From positions 1 through 47,194 of the forward strand of contig DATKVG010000093.1 in NCBI GenBank assembly GCA_035530195.1: DNA of 47,194 bases. Direction: 5' to 3'. The translations under genes were made by a program, and so were the position numbers. Position 1 is the first letter of the stretch; every line of letters starts with the position of its first letter. The DNA comes from JAPLKX01 sp035530195. Lineage in GTDB: Bacteria > Hydrogenedentota > Hydrogenedentia > Hydrogenedentales > SLHB01. Below, piece by piece: positions 34,338-43,100 of the stretch. Under the pieces are notes generated by a model that was not told where the DNA came from, did no database searches, and saw only the letters and a list, made by a program, of their open reading frames with translations.

Positions 34338-35437
34338 TCGGGGTTGTCTCCGTTTTTCTTGCCGGCGTTCATCAGCAGCACGATCAGCAGGTAAACGCCG
34401 ACGGTCTGCGCCAGGACGATCATCACGCCGCGCTGGCCCAGCCGGCCCAGCAACGCACCCCCAAGGCCCGTCACCCCCGCAACGAGGAAGATGAACTCGA
34501 CGGCCTGCCGCGGGGACATGCCGAGCTTGACGAGGCGGTGTGAGAAATGCCGTTTATCGCCCTTCATGATAGACTCGCCGTGCCGCCAACGAATAAATAC
34601 CACACTGCTTATGTCGAACAGCGGAACGCTCAGGGCGAGCAGCGGCGCCGCAACCGCTATCGGAGACGGCGTCGACGCGATGTGGAACGTCCCCATGATG
34701 GCCACGGACGCCAGCAGGTAGCCGCAGAACATGGCGCCCGCGTCACCCATGAAAATCCGGGCCGGGCTCAGGTTGTGGTAGAGGAAACCCGCCACCGCAC
34801 CCGCAAAAACAACCAGCACCAGCCGCACGAGGTATTGTTCATAGGGCTGGACGGCCAGGAAAAACGAAAATGCCGCGATTACAGACACGCCCCCCGCAAG
34901 ACCGTCCATATTATCGAGGAAATTGAGCGAGTTGGTGAGCGTCACCACCCAAAGCACCGTCAATGCCGACGAAATCCAGATGTTTCTGAAGATGAACATC
35001 TCGATCCGCATCCCGGACAGCACCAGGACGAGCGCCGCCACGATCTGCCCCGCCAGTTTCACCTCGGGGCTCAGGATCTTGAGGTCGTCGACCACGCCCA
35101 GCGCGAAAATCACCAGCCCGCCCGCCAGCAGGCCCGCCAGCTTGACGGTTCCGTTGTCGCCGAACGCGGCGTCGAACTGGCTCAGCAGCCACTGATTGCC
35201 GTACTGGCTCATGAGGGCGAGCACGGCGAACGTGCCGAGGATCACGACGTAAAACGAGGCCCAAATCGCCACGCCGCCCAGCAGCGGCACCGGAGTCGAG
35301 TGAACCTTGCGCTCACCGGGCTGGTCCAAAAAACTCCAGCGCAGCGCCGCGCGACGCGCAACGTCGGTGAGCAAAACCGAGATGAGAAAGGACGCCGCCA
35401 GCGACGCCGCCATCACAAAATACCAATTCGTCGTCAT
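34334..35437 (-). CDS. WecA/TagO-like undecaprenyl-phosphate phosphoglycosyltransferase
   Basis: This is a 367-residue integral membrane enzyme of the MraY/WecA family. It transfers a sugar-1-phosphate, often GlcNAc-1-P, from UDP-sugar to undecaprenyl phosphate. About eleven membrane helices are visible. The conserved cytoplasmic loops are DQPGERKVHSTPVPLLGG, FALGVVDDLKILSP (the DD pair), NSLNFLDNMDGLAGG, ARIFMGDAGAMFCGYLL and KGDKRHFSHRLVKLG, whose HRL-type end favours WecA/TagO over MraY. This gene should start the glycan whose later steps use the GT4 gene upstream and the two ligase-like genes downstream. All four are linked by overlaps or short gaps on one strand. Confidence 0.92.
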   Translation of the reverse strand: MTTNWYFVMAASLAASFLISVLLTDVARRAALRWSFLDQPGERKVHSTPVPLLGGVAIWASFYVVILGTFAVLALMSQYGNQWLLSQFDAAFGDNGTVKLAGLLAGGLVIFALGVVDDLKILSPEVKLAGQIVAALVLVLSGMRIEMFIFRNIWISSALTVLWVVTLTNSLNFLDNMDGLAGGVSVIAAFSFFLAVQPYEQYLVRLVLVVFAGAVAGFLYHNLSPARIFMGDAGAMFCGYLLASVAIMGTFHIASTPSPIAVAAPLLALSVPLFDISSVVFIRWRHGESIMKGDKRHFSHRLVKLGMSPRQAVEFIFLVAGVTGLGGALLGRLGQRGVMIVLAQTVGVYLLIVLLMNAGKKNGDNPE

Positions 35438-36555
35438 CCCAAAGCTTCCTGATAAAGTTCAAACTCCGCGCGGGCCGCCCGTTCCGCGGTGAACTCGGCG
35501 CAAACACGATCCCGCGCAAACGCGCCCATCCGCCGCCGCAGCGGTTCGTCGTCCAGCAAGGCGTTTATGGCGTCGGCCAGCGCGTCGGGGTCGGCGGGCG
35601 CGACGTTATACCCGGTCTGGCCGTCGAGGTTGGCGAACTCGACGCCGGTGCCCAGCCGCGTCGCAACCACCGGCTTTCCGCATGCGTGGGCCTCGAGTAT
35701 CGAGATCCCGAACGCCTCGCTGCGGGCCACCGACGGAAATGCAAACACGGCGCAACCGTGGAGGTGGTCCACCAAATCCGGCTGAGACAACTCGCCGGGG
35801 AAAAACACCCGAACGCCCAACTCGCGGGCCAGCGATTCGGCCACGGGGCGTTCCGGGCCGTCGCCCGACATCACCACCGGGGCCTTTATGCGGTTGGCCG
35901 CCCGCACGAGGTGCGGCAGGCCCTTGTAGTACCGGTGCCGGCCTGAGAATAATACGTAACCGCCGCCGTACTGATCGCGCAACGCCGACACACGGGCCGG
36001 GTCGGGCTGCGCAAATTCCTCGGGCATGATGCCAAGCGGCACCACCCGCACCCGTCGCCCGCCATCGCGACCTCCCCGGGCAAGCACCGCCTGGAGCGTC
36101 GCCGAGGTCCGCACGTACTGTTCGGAAGTCGGTAAAATCATAGCAGCTTTATCGAGGAAATGCATCAGGAACGGCCCGTAAATGCGCATCGCCGACGCCT
36201 GACGCACCACATCGCTGTGGTAACGGACCACCAGCCGGCCCCGCGGCCGGCTCAGCAAGTAGCCTAGCTCCGCCGTCGGGTTCGGGACGTGGACCACCAG
36301 CACGTCCGCGGGCAGGCGCCGCATGTAGTACGGAAACAGGGGCGAAACCGGCGCGCTCTGAAACCGGCCCCACTCCCCCACCTCGAGCACGCGGGTCCCG
36401 TCGCGGTCCATCCAGCGGGTCCGGCACGACCGGCTGCACGTCAGCGCCGCAACCTCCGCCCACTCACGCTGAAACCGGCACATCAACGCGATGTGACGTT
36501 CCATACCCCCGCGAACCGGCGGATCAAAATCCTTATATATATGCAGAATCTTCAT
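35434..36555 (-). CDS. GT4-family glycosyltransferase
   Basis: This 373-residue protein has the GT-B fold of family 4. The acceptor-side domain begins MKILHIYKDFDPPVRGGMERH, with the Gly-Gly loop near residue 16. The nucleotide-sugar domain has YVLFSGRHRYYKGLPHLV, VVMSGDGPERP and the E-x7-E motif in SEAFGISILEAHACGKPVVA. It probably adds a hexose to a lipid-linked glycan in the cytoplasm; donor and acceptor are unknown. It overlaps the phosphoglycosyltransferase gene by four bases and is the first gene of the envelope-glycan group. A 118-bp gap separates it from the unknown membrane protein gene upstream and could hold the promoter. Confidence 0.92.
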   Translation of the reverse strand: MKILHIYKDFDPPVRGGMERHIALMCRFQREWAEVAALTCSRSCRTRWMDRDGTRVLEVGEWGRFQSAPVSPLFPYYMRRLPADVLVVHVPNPTAELGYLLSRPRGRLVVRYHSDVVRQASAMRIYGPFLMHFLDKAAMILPTSEQYVRTSATLQAVLARGGRDGGRRVRVVPLGIMPEEFAQPDPARVSALRDQYGGGYVLFSGRHRYYKGLPHLVRAANRIKAPVVMSGDGPERPVAESLARELGVRVFFPGELSQPDLVDHLHGCAVFAFPSVARSEAFGISILEAHACGKPVVATRLGTGVEFANLDGQTGYNVAPADPDALADAINALLDDEPLRRRMGAFARDRVCAEFTAERAARAEFELYQEALG

Positions 36556-36673
36556 TTACAAGCGCTACAAGCTTACCACACCGGCCAGAAGGGCGGCATC
36601 TTGCGAAAAGATGAAGGCGGAAGGATAAAGGATGAAAAAAACGCACAGAAGCCCCAAGGACGGAAGGAAGGCG

Positions 36674-37816
36674 TCAGTCTTTTTTCTTTCCGCGGAGGCC
36701 GAAGCCGGTTCTTAAGACCTCATTCCATCTCTCCCGCCACCTGACGAGGTACAACACCATAAGGCCGATGGCGACCACGATCAGCGACAGGCCGACAGTC
36801 CGCATCACGTAACTCTCCGGGGGCGTTTTGGTCAGTTCGATCATGTCGATGCCGGGCTGTTCGATGGGCCGGGATCTTCGCGGGCGCGGCTGCATTTGCG
36901 GCTGGCCGGCGGCGGTGACAGGGGCCTGTTCAGGCTGCCAGATGGGCAAGGCCATGGCGGCGACGGTGTCGTATGCGTTGCGGGGGATGGTGAGCTCTTC
37001 GTCAAGTACGGGCCGCACCTCCCACTTCTCGTACGAATGCACGCTCAGATGGATGCTGTCGCCGGTCTGCTCCATTTTGACAAACACGGAAGGCAACCAG
37101 ACGCCGTCCAGGACCGGGCGCAGCCACAAGTACTCTTGCAGCAGTTGGCCCGCGGCGTTGCGCATCGAGCCGCGCTCGGCCATGCCGGTTTCGGTGTTGA
37201 AGATCTGGTCGACGGTAATTCCGGTGTTTTTGTCGCGCAGCCAGAGGTTGTACCTTGGCCCGCCGAGCGGTTTGAGTTCGGATTCCTGGTCGTCGCGGGC
37301 GTACGCTTCGGGCGGGATCTGGTCCCACCGCATCAGGTTGATGTCGATGTCCTCGAGCGGTTCTCGGCGCCTCTCCATGGGCTCGACGTACAGGGTTCGC
37401 TGCTCGGCCCGAAACAGCGCGACTCCATCGAACGCGGTGTGGTAGCTGCCCGAGGGCGTTACTTTGCTGAGCCTGTACCGGCCCTTGTCGTAGGCGTAGT
37501 CGACCTCGTACCAGGTCTCGACGGCCCACTCGGCTTTGTCCGGCGCAATCAGCGCTGGGTCCAGCGGCGCCCCCGCGGGCACAGCATCGAGCGCGGCCAT
37601 CAGGGCCGACACCGTGCGGTCGTACGCTTCCGCGGCGGCGTTCCCAGTTTTCAGGCACCCGTATTCGGTAACCCGCGCCGACACCACGCCGGTTGCCGCG
37701 GCCGCGCTCCTGGCGCCGGCGATTTGGAACAGGCGGCTCACCGTCATCGGCTCATCCTGCGCCAGCGACCCTGCCGAAGCCACCACCACGGCCAGCACAC
37801 AACACACCGTTCTCAT
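36674..37816 (-). CDS. Signal-peptide protein with C-terminal membrane anchor, unknown function
   Basis: This protein has 380 residues. The ATG at 37816 is chosen because GGGGAG lies eight bases upstream and a signal peptide follows (MRTVCCVLAVVVASAGSLAQ). The body has beta-rich segments (GRYRLSKVTPSGSYHTAFDG, TLYVEP, YNLWLRDKNTGITVDQIFN) reminiscent of LolA/RseB-like lipid-binding folds, but I cannot assign a family. A Pro/Arg-rich stretch is followed by one membrane helix (YVMRTVGLSLIVVAIGLMVLYLV) and a basic cytoplasmic tail ending GLRGKKKD. The bulk should be periplasmic, anchored at its C-terminus. It lies 35 bp after pbpC on the same strand, so it is probably the third gene of the A2M-pbpC operon. 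Confidence 0.7.
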   Translation of the reverse strand: MRTVCCVLAVVVASAGSLAQDEPMTVSRLFQIAGARSAAAATGVVSARVTEYGCLKTGNAAAEAYDRTVSALMAALDAVPAGAPLDPALIAPDKAEWAVETWYEVDYAYDKGRYRLSKVTPSGSYHTAFDGVALFRAEQRTLYVEPMERRREPLEDIDINLMRWDQIPPEAYARDDQESELKPLGGPRYNLWLRDKNTGITVDQIFNTETGMAERGSMRNAAGQLLQEYLWLRPVLDGVWLPSVFVKMEQTGDSIHLSVHSYEKWEVRPVLDEELTIPRNAYDTVAAMALPIWQPEQAPVTAAGQPQMQPRPRRSRPIEQPGIDMIELTKTPPESYVMRTVGLSLIVVAIGLMVLYLVRWRERWNEVLRTGFGLRGKKKD

Positions 37817-37851
37817 GTGAGGTCTCCCCACTTCTAAAGCCTTCCGCAAAA

Positions 37852-40128
37852 TCAGGACTGCCGCCTGAATTCGAGGCCGCCCCGCGGCTGGCTCACTCGG
37901 AACGTCACGCGGTCGAGCGATCCGTCCAGCGCCATACAGGCCAGCGTGTGCTCCCCCACCGACAACTCAAGCAGCAGGGGCCTGTCCGGCGACGATTGCC
38001 CAAAGAACCGGTCATTAATATACCAGTATAAACTTTTTTCCGCATCTATCGACGCGCGAAGCCGGATTCGGTCGCCTTGCGGCTCGCCGGTAAGGACGTA
38101 TTCGGCCTCGTTTACGGGCTCCTGTATGCGCAGGTTGGCGCGGCGGGCCGACTCGGCCACGTGGGCCGAATCGCCGACTTTAGCCAGGTCCCAGCCGCGC
38201 GCCGTGCCCGGCCACCACTCGGCGACGGCGTCGCCGCCCCGGATAGGCCGGTGGACGTCGCACACCCGGTGCAGATACTGGCCGGCCGGCAACACGGCCT
38301 CTTTCGTGCGGGCGCACCACTCCGAACGCGGCAGGCCGCTCACCGCGCAGACGGTCACCCGCCGCAAATCGTCCGCCGGCTCGGGCCACGCGGGCCGGTT
38401 CAGCACCGGAAGGGCGCGCATAATCGAACCGGCCAGCGGCAATGCCGCGCGCACGCCCACGAGCCGGTCGGTCCCTTTGCCGTCGTTGTTGCCCATCCAC
38501 ACGCCGACGACGTACTGCGCGTTGAACACAAACGCCCAGGCGTCGTGATACCCGGTGGACGTGCCGGTCTTGAAACAGACACGCGGGGCCGTGTTGCCCG
38601 CCAAGACCACGTTGGGCTCCCACTCGTTCGGGAGGGTCTGTTCGAGCGACTGATAGAGGCTCAGGCAGGTCCCGCGCAACAGGACACGGCGGCGCTCATC
38701 CGCAGTTTTTTCGCCGCGCAGCGTGGTCAGCGGCCGCCATTCGCCGAGGTTGGCGACGGCGGCGTACGCGGCTGACAACTCGTCCAGCCGCACCTCGCAG
38801 TTGCCCAGCGTCAGGCCAAGCCCATAGGTGTCGTCGCGTTTGAGCGTAGTCAGGCCGACCGAGCGCAGCAACTCGTCGAGCGCCGGTACGCCCACCCGGT
38901 CGAGGACAAGCACCGCCGGGACGTTCAGCGAGTGGCGCAGCGCATCCGAGGCGCTGATCAGGCCGTTGTACCCGCCATCGAAATTGCCGGGGCTGTATGC
39001 GCCCAAATCGAGCGTGTCATCGAGCAGGGTTTCGCTCGGGTACAGCACGTTTTGTTCAAGCCCGAGCGCGTACGTGAACGGTTTCAACGCGCTGCCGGGC
39101 GATCGCGGCGCTCGGCAGAGATCCACCTGGCCGCCGCCCGGCGTCGTGTAGAAGCCGCCCGATCCTACCCGCGCAAGCACCTCGGCGGACGCCGCGTCCA
39201 CCACCATGACGGCGGCGTTGGTGATCTCGGGCCGGTGGCGTTTGAGCGCGCGACCCACCAGCTCTTCGGCAGTACGCTGCGCCGCGGAATCGAGCGTCAC
39301 CTCGACCCGCCGGCCCTCTTGCGCCCGCTGGCGCAACTGCATCGCCAGGTGCGGCGACATCGCGGGGAAATCGTGCCACGATACGCCGAGATCCGCGGCC
39401 GCCGCCTCGTCGTGCTCCCCAGGAGTGATGAAACCGGCAGCGAGCATCCGGTCGAGTACGTAATTGCGGCGGCGCAGGGCTTTCTCCGGATATTTGAGCG
39501 GCATCAGGCGCGTTGGCGCCTTTGGCAATCCCGCCAGCAGCGCCGCTTCGGGCAACGTCAACTCACGGGCCGGTTTCCCAAAATAGCGCCGGGCAGCCGC
39601 CTCGACGCCCACGAGGTTCAGGCCGTACGGCGCCGTGTTGAGGTAGGATTCGAGGATCTCGCGTTTATCGGCGCGCGCATCGAGCCGCACCGCCTGCACC
39701 GCCTCGTAAACCTTCCCCGGCAGCGTGCGGCGGTACAATCTGCCCTCGCCGTTTTTCACCACCTGCATCGTCAGCGTCGACGCGCCCGACACCACACGCC
39801 CGTGCCGCAGGTTCTGCCACGCCGCGCGCAACACCGCAAGCACGTCCACCCCGCCGTGATCATAAAACCTACGGTCTTCCGCGGCGAGCGTCGCCTCAAC
39901 CACACGCTCCCCCACGTCGTCCGCGCACCGGTAGAAGCACCACTGGTCGTCCCGGTTCAGGAAGGCGTACAGCAGGCCGCCCGTCCGGTCGACGATCTCG
40001 CCGGATCTCGAAACGGCGAAGTAACGCGTCGTGTCCATCGGCCAGCACACAGCCACCGCCGCCGCGATAAGCAGGCCGCCTATCGCGCCGGCGATGATCT
40101 TGTGTCTCTTGTGCGTCCTGTGGTTAAT
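37852..40128 (-). CDS. pbpC: Penicillin-binding protein 1C (bifunctional class A PBP), probable ATT start
   Basis: This protein of about 758 residues polymerises and may cross-link peptidoglycan in the periplasm. The transglycosylase domain has EDRRFYDHGG (E84), GASTLTMQ and YLNTAPYG. The transpeptidase motifs are SALK (S346/K349), SLN (400-402) and KTGTS (from 520). The C-terminal 100 residues are the PBP1C-specific beta domain. The first ATG/GTG/TTG codons lie inside or after the membrane helix (IIAGAIGGLLIAAAVAVCWP). The only start that keeps the anchor is an ATT at 40128, overlapping the A2M stop and preceded by GAGGTGA six bases upstream. A GTG at 40056 is the conventional but less plausible choice. 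It follows the A2M gene, as in enterobacteria. Confidence 0.9.
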   Translation of the reverse strand: MNHRTHKRHKIIAGAIGGLLIAAAVAVCWPMDTTRYFAVSRSGEIVDRTGGLLYAFLNRDDQWCFYRCADDVGERVVEATLAAEDRRFYDHGGVDVLAVLRAAWQNLRHGRVVSGASTLTMQVVKNGEGRLYRRTLPGKVYEAVQAVRLDARADKREILESYLNTAPYGLNLVGVEAAARRYFGKPARELTLPEAALLAGLPKAPTRLMPLKYPEKALRRRNYVLDRMLAAGFITPGEHDEAAAADLGVSWHDFPAMSPHLAMQLRQRAQEGRRVEVTLDSAAQRTAEELVGRALKRHRPEITNAAVMVVDAASAEVLARVGSGGFYTTPGGGQVDLCRAPRSPGSALKPFTYALGLEQNVLYPSETLLDDTLDLGAYSPGNFDGGYNGLISASDALRHSLNVPAVLVLDRVGVPALDELLRSVGLTTLKRDDTYGLGLTLGNCEVRLDELSAAYAAVANLGEWRPLTTLRGEKTADERRRVLLRGTCLSLYQSLEQTLPNEWEPNVVLAGNTAPRVCFKTGTSTGYHDAWAFVFNAQYVVGVWMGNNDGKGTDRLVGVRAALPLAGSIMRALPVLNRPAWPEPADDLRRVTVCAVSGLPRSEWCARTKEAVLPAGQYLHRVCDVHRPIRGGDAVAEWWPGTARGWDLAKVGDSAHVAESARRANLRIQEPVNEAEYVLTGEPQGDRIRLRASIDAEKSLYWYINDRFFGQSSPDRPLLLELSVGEHTLACMALDGSLDRVTFRVSQPRGGLEFRRQS
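40099..40127. repeat. Family C-like repeat at the A2M/pbpC junction
   Basis: Read on the minus strand it begins TTAACCACAGGACGCACAAG and continues with GACACAAG. It resembles one arm of the inverted repeat at 20216-20286. It spans the A2M stop codon and encodes the basic N-terminus NHRTHKRHK of PBP1C. The similarity is partial, so common origin is inferred. Confidence 0.4.
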
Positions 40129-43100
40129 TCTGTTTCACCTCGATTGAGCCGGAAGCCGTGCGCGCTACGACAGACGGGTCGTACATGCATTCGGCGGTCG
40201 CCGCGGGGCAATCGTAGTTGCCCGGCGTCACCGCGCGCACCACGTAGTAGAACTGATGCAGGCCCGGATCGAGCGCGTCAAACGCCGCGATTATCCTGTC
40301 GTCACGAACGTCCAAATAGCTGGGCGTGACCGCCCCGCTGAACTTCCCGCCCGGAAGCGAGCTGACGTCGAGCCGCGGGTTCTCGATTTCGAAACCCGCC
40401 GGCAACATATCGACCAGCACGACGTTCTTGACTTGCCTATCGCACTGTACTGACAAATTGACAACATAACTGTCGCCTTGTGTGTATATTTCGCCCACAA
40501 ACGGGTCGCCCGTCGAAGTCAGACGGGTACGGGTCACGCCGATCCCACCCTCACTAACCTGCTCACTGACAATAGTTTGTGGTACGCCGCCTACTGTAAG
40601 GTTTACGTAAACGTCGGTAGAGCCCGTGTTGGCCACAGTAAACGTGCCGCCCGGGCCTGTATGGTTGAACCGCCCTACCTGATCGCCCACCAACGTCTCC
40701 TCGCGGTCCGGCGCCGTCACCTGGGCGGAGGCGTTGGCCAAGCCTTCGCTGATGCCCTCGAGGTACTCGACCAGCGCGGTGATGATGAAGGCGCTTTCCT
40801 GCGTGGTGCCGTAGTGGCGTTTGGCCAGGAAGTCGACGAGCGTCTGGGCGCGCGAATTGGCCTCGGCGGGGTCGGTGTTCATCCGCACGAGGGCCAGCAG
40901 TTCGATGGCCGTGTTGCGGATTTCCGAATTGAGGCTGCGGTCGGTTTCCTGGATGGTGTAAGGCTGTTTGGGCGCCTTGGCCAGGTACATCTTGACCCGG
41001 TCCACGTCCTGCGTGTTTTGAGCGAGCGCCGCGGCGAGGAGGTAACTGGCGTGCCGCGGCATTGTGATCGCGTCAAACCGCTGGATCTGCTGGACCGCCT
41101 TGAGGTCGCCGCCGAGCGCGAGAACGTAAATGGCGTAGGCGCGGACAAACAGGCGCGATTCGTCCCCGATCGAGGGGTTGAACGCGATTCCGCGAACGTA
41201 ATCCTCGAGCGCATCGAGATTCTGCTCGGGCAACTCGAATTCCCTGCCGTTCTTCACCAGCGTCAGGAAATGCAGCCCGTAGACCGACCCGTAGTCGTAA
41301 GCCTGGTAGCTGCCGGGCCAAAAACTCAGGCCGCCGCCCGGCGTCTGCATCAGGAACAGCCGGCCTATGCCGGCCTTGATGTAGGCGTCGATCTGGTTCG
41401 GCTCGATCACGGACGGCATCAGCGACTGGTTTTTCCGCAGCAGGTACATCGGCAACAGGCGCGACGTCGTCTGCTCGACGCAACCATACGGGTAGCCGGC
41501 TACGTACTCGAGCGCCTTCTCGAGCCGGAGCAGCGGCGACCCGCCGACCGTCAGGTCCATCTCGGTGCGCTGATCGTCGAGGAAGACGGTGTTCTTGATT
41601 TCGCGGGACTCGCCCGGCTTCAACACGATCATCTCGTGGCGCGATTGGAAGCTTGCGGGCGCGCGGACGGGCATGGGCGCCACTTGTTCGAGCCGCTCGA
41701 CCTCGGCGCCGCTCGAGTCCGTCACCACGGCCTGCCAGCGGATCTCGCCCTGACCGACGGCCTGCGCGGCGGTGAACTCCGCGATCGCCACGTTCTCGCC
41801 GTGTGCCGGGACCTCGAGACAGCCGCTGCCCCCGCCCGACGCGATCGTGCCGCCGCTCGACCACGTCACGTCCGCCTTGCACGGCGCGTCGGTGTTGTTG
41901 AACACCACCGCCCGGCATCGGGCGACGTCGCCCGGCAGCATAAAGCGCGGCATGCTCGCCCGCAGCATGTACGGGCGCCGAACGTAGAGGTCGGCCGATT
42001 GCGCGCCGACCGCCCGCGGCGTGCACGCGACCGCCACGAGCCGCAACTGGCCGGTGTACTCGGGCACGTCCATCGTCACGGTGGCGAGGCCGGTCGCATC
42101 CGTCCGCACCACGCCCGACCACAGCGCCACGGGTTTGATCCAGTTTTCATCGACGGACGGCAGCCGTTTCTGGAGGTCGCGCAGGAGTGCGTCGCCGCCG
42201 ATCTGCGGTTTGTCGAAATCGTAGGCGACCTTGTCGTAGTAATGCGCCCTCCGGAAATCGGGTTGCCGCGGCCGCAGCATGTGCTCGTAAGGTTTCGGCG
42301 ACTGGTAGCCCGTGATCAGGTGGATGCCTTCGTCCACCGCCGCGAGCGTGAGCTCGGCTTCTGCGGGCGAGCCTTCCGAATCGTGCACCGACACTTGGAA
42401 CTGCGCCGTCGTCTTGGGCCGGATTTCCTCCGGCAACGCCGGCAACTCGACATCGAGCCGCCGTTTCGGGTCGAGCACGCGAACGTTCGCCATCGCGAAA
42501 CTCGAAAACGGATACACCTGCCTGCGGTCTTCCTGCACCGCGTGGATCACCGTCGCCTCGATCCACACGTTGGGGCACTGTTTCTGGCTCAACGCGATCC
42601 GGGTCTCGCCGACTTTGTCCCGGATATCGACCGGGATGACGTCCTGGATCTCCTCGCCCTGCACCACCACGACGCCTTTCCCGTCGAACGGCGATTCGAT
42701 CCGCACGACCGCCTCGTCGCCCGGCGCATAATCCTTTTTGTCGAGCGACAGCTTAATCAGGCTTGGCCGGGCGCCCGCGACGACCCGGCACTCGCCACCG
42801 TAGTTGTAAAAAGAAACCGTGCTGAATTGGGGCGTCTGCGCACAATGGACGCGCACGCGGTAGTAGCCCCAGCCTTGCGGGTTGAACGCGACGCTGCCCT
42901 TGCCGCCGGTGAGCGGGACTTCCTGCGACTCGACCGGCTCGAACGTCTCGGACCAGTTGGGCTCGTGGTGGCTGTAGTAGCGGCGCACGTAGTAGTTCCA
43001 GACCTCGCGCTCGAGTGTCACCGTTACCTTATCCAGTTCAGCCGGAGTCCCGTCGGACTTGACCGCCGCCGCAAGCACCTCGACACCCTCGCCCGCGGCC

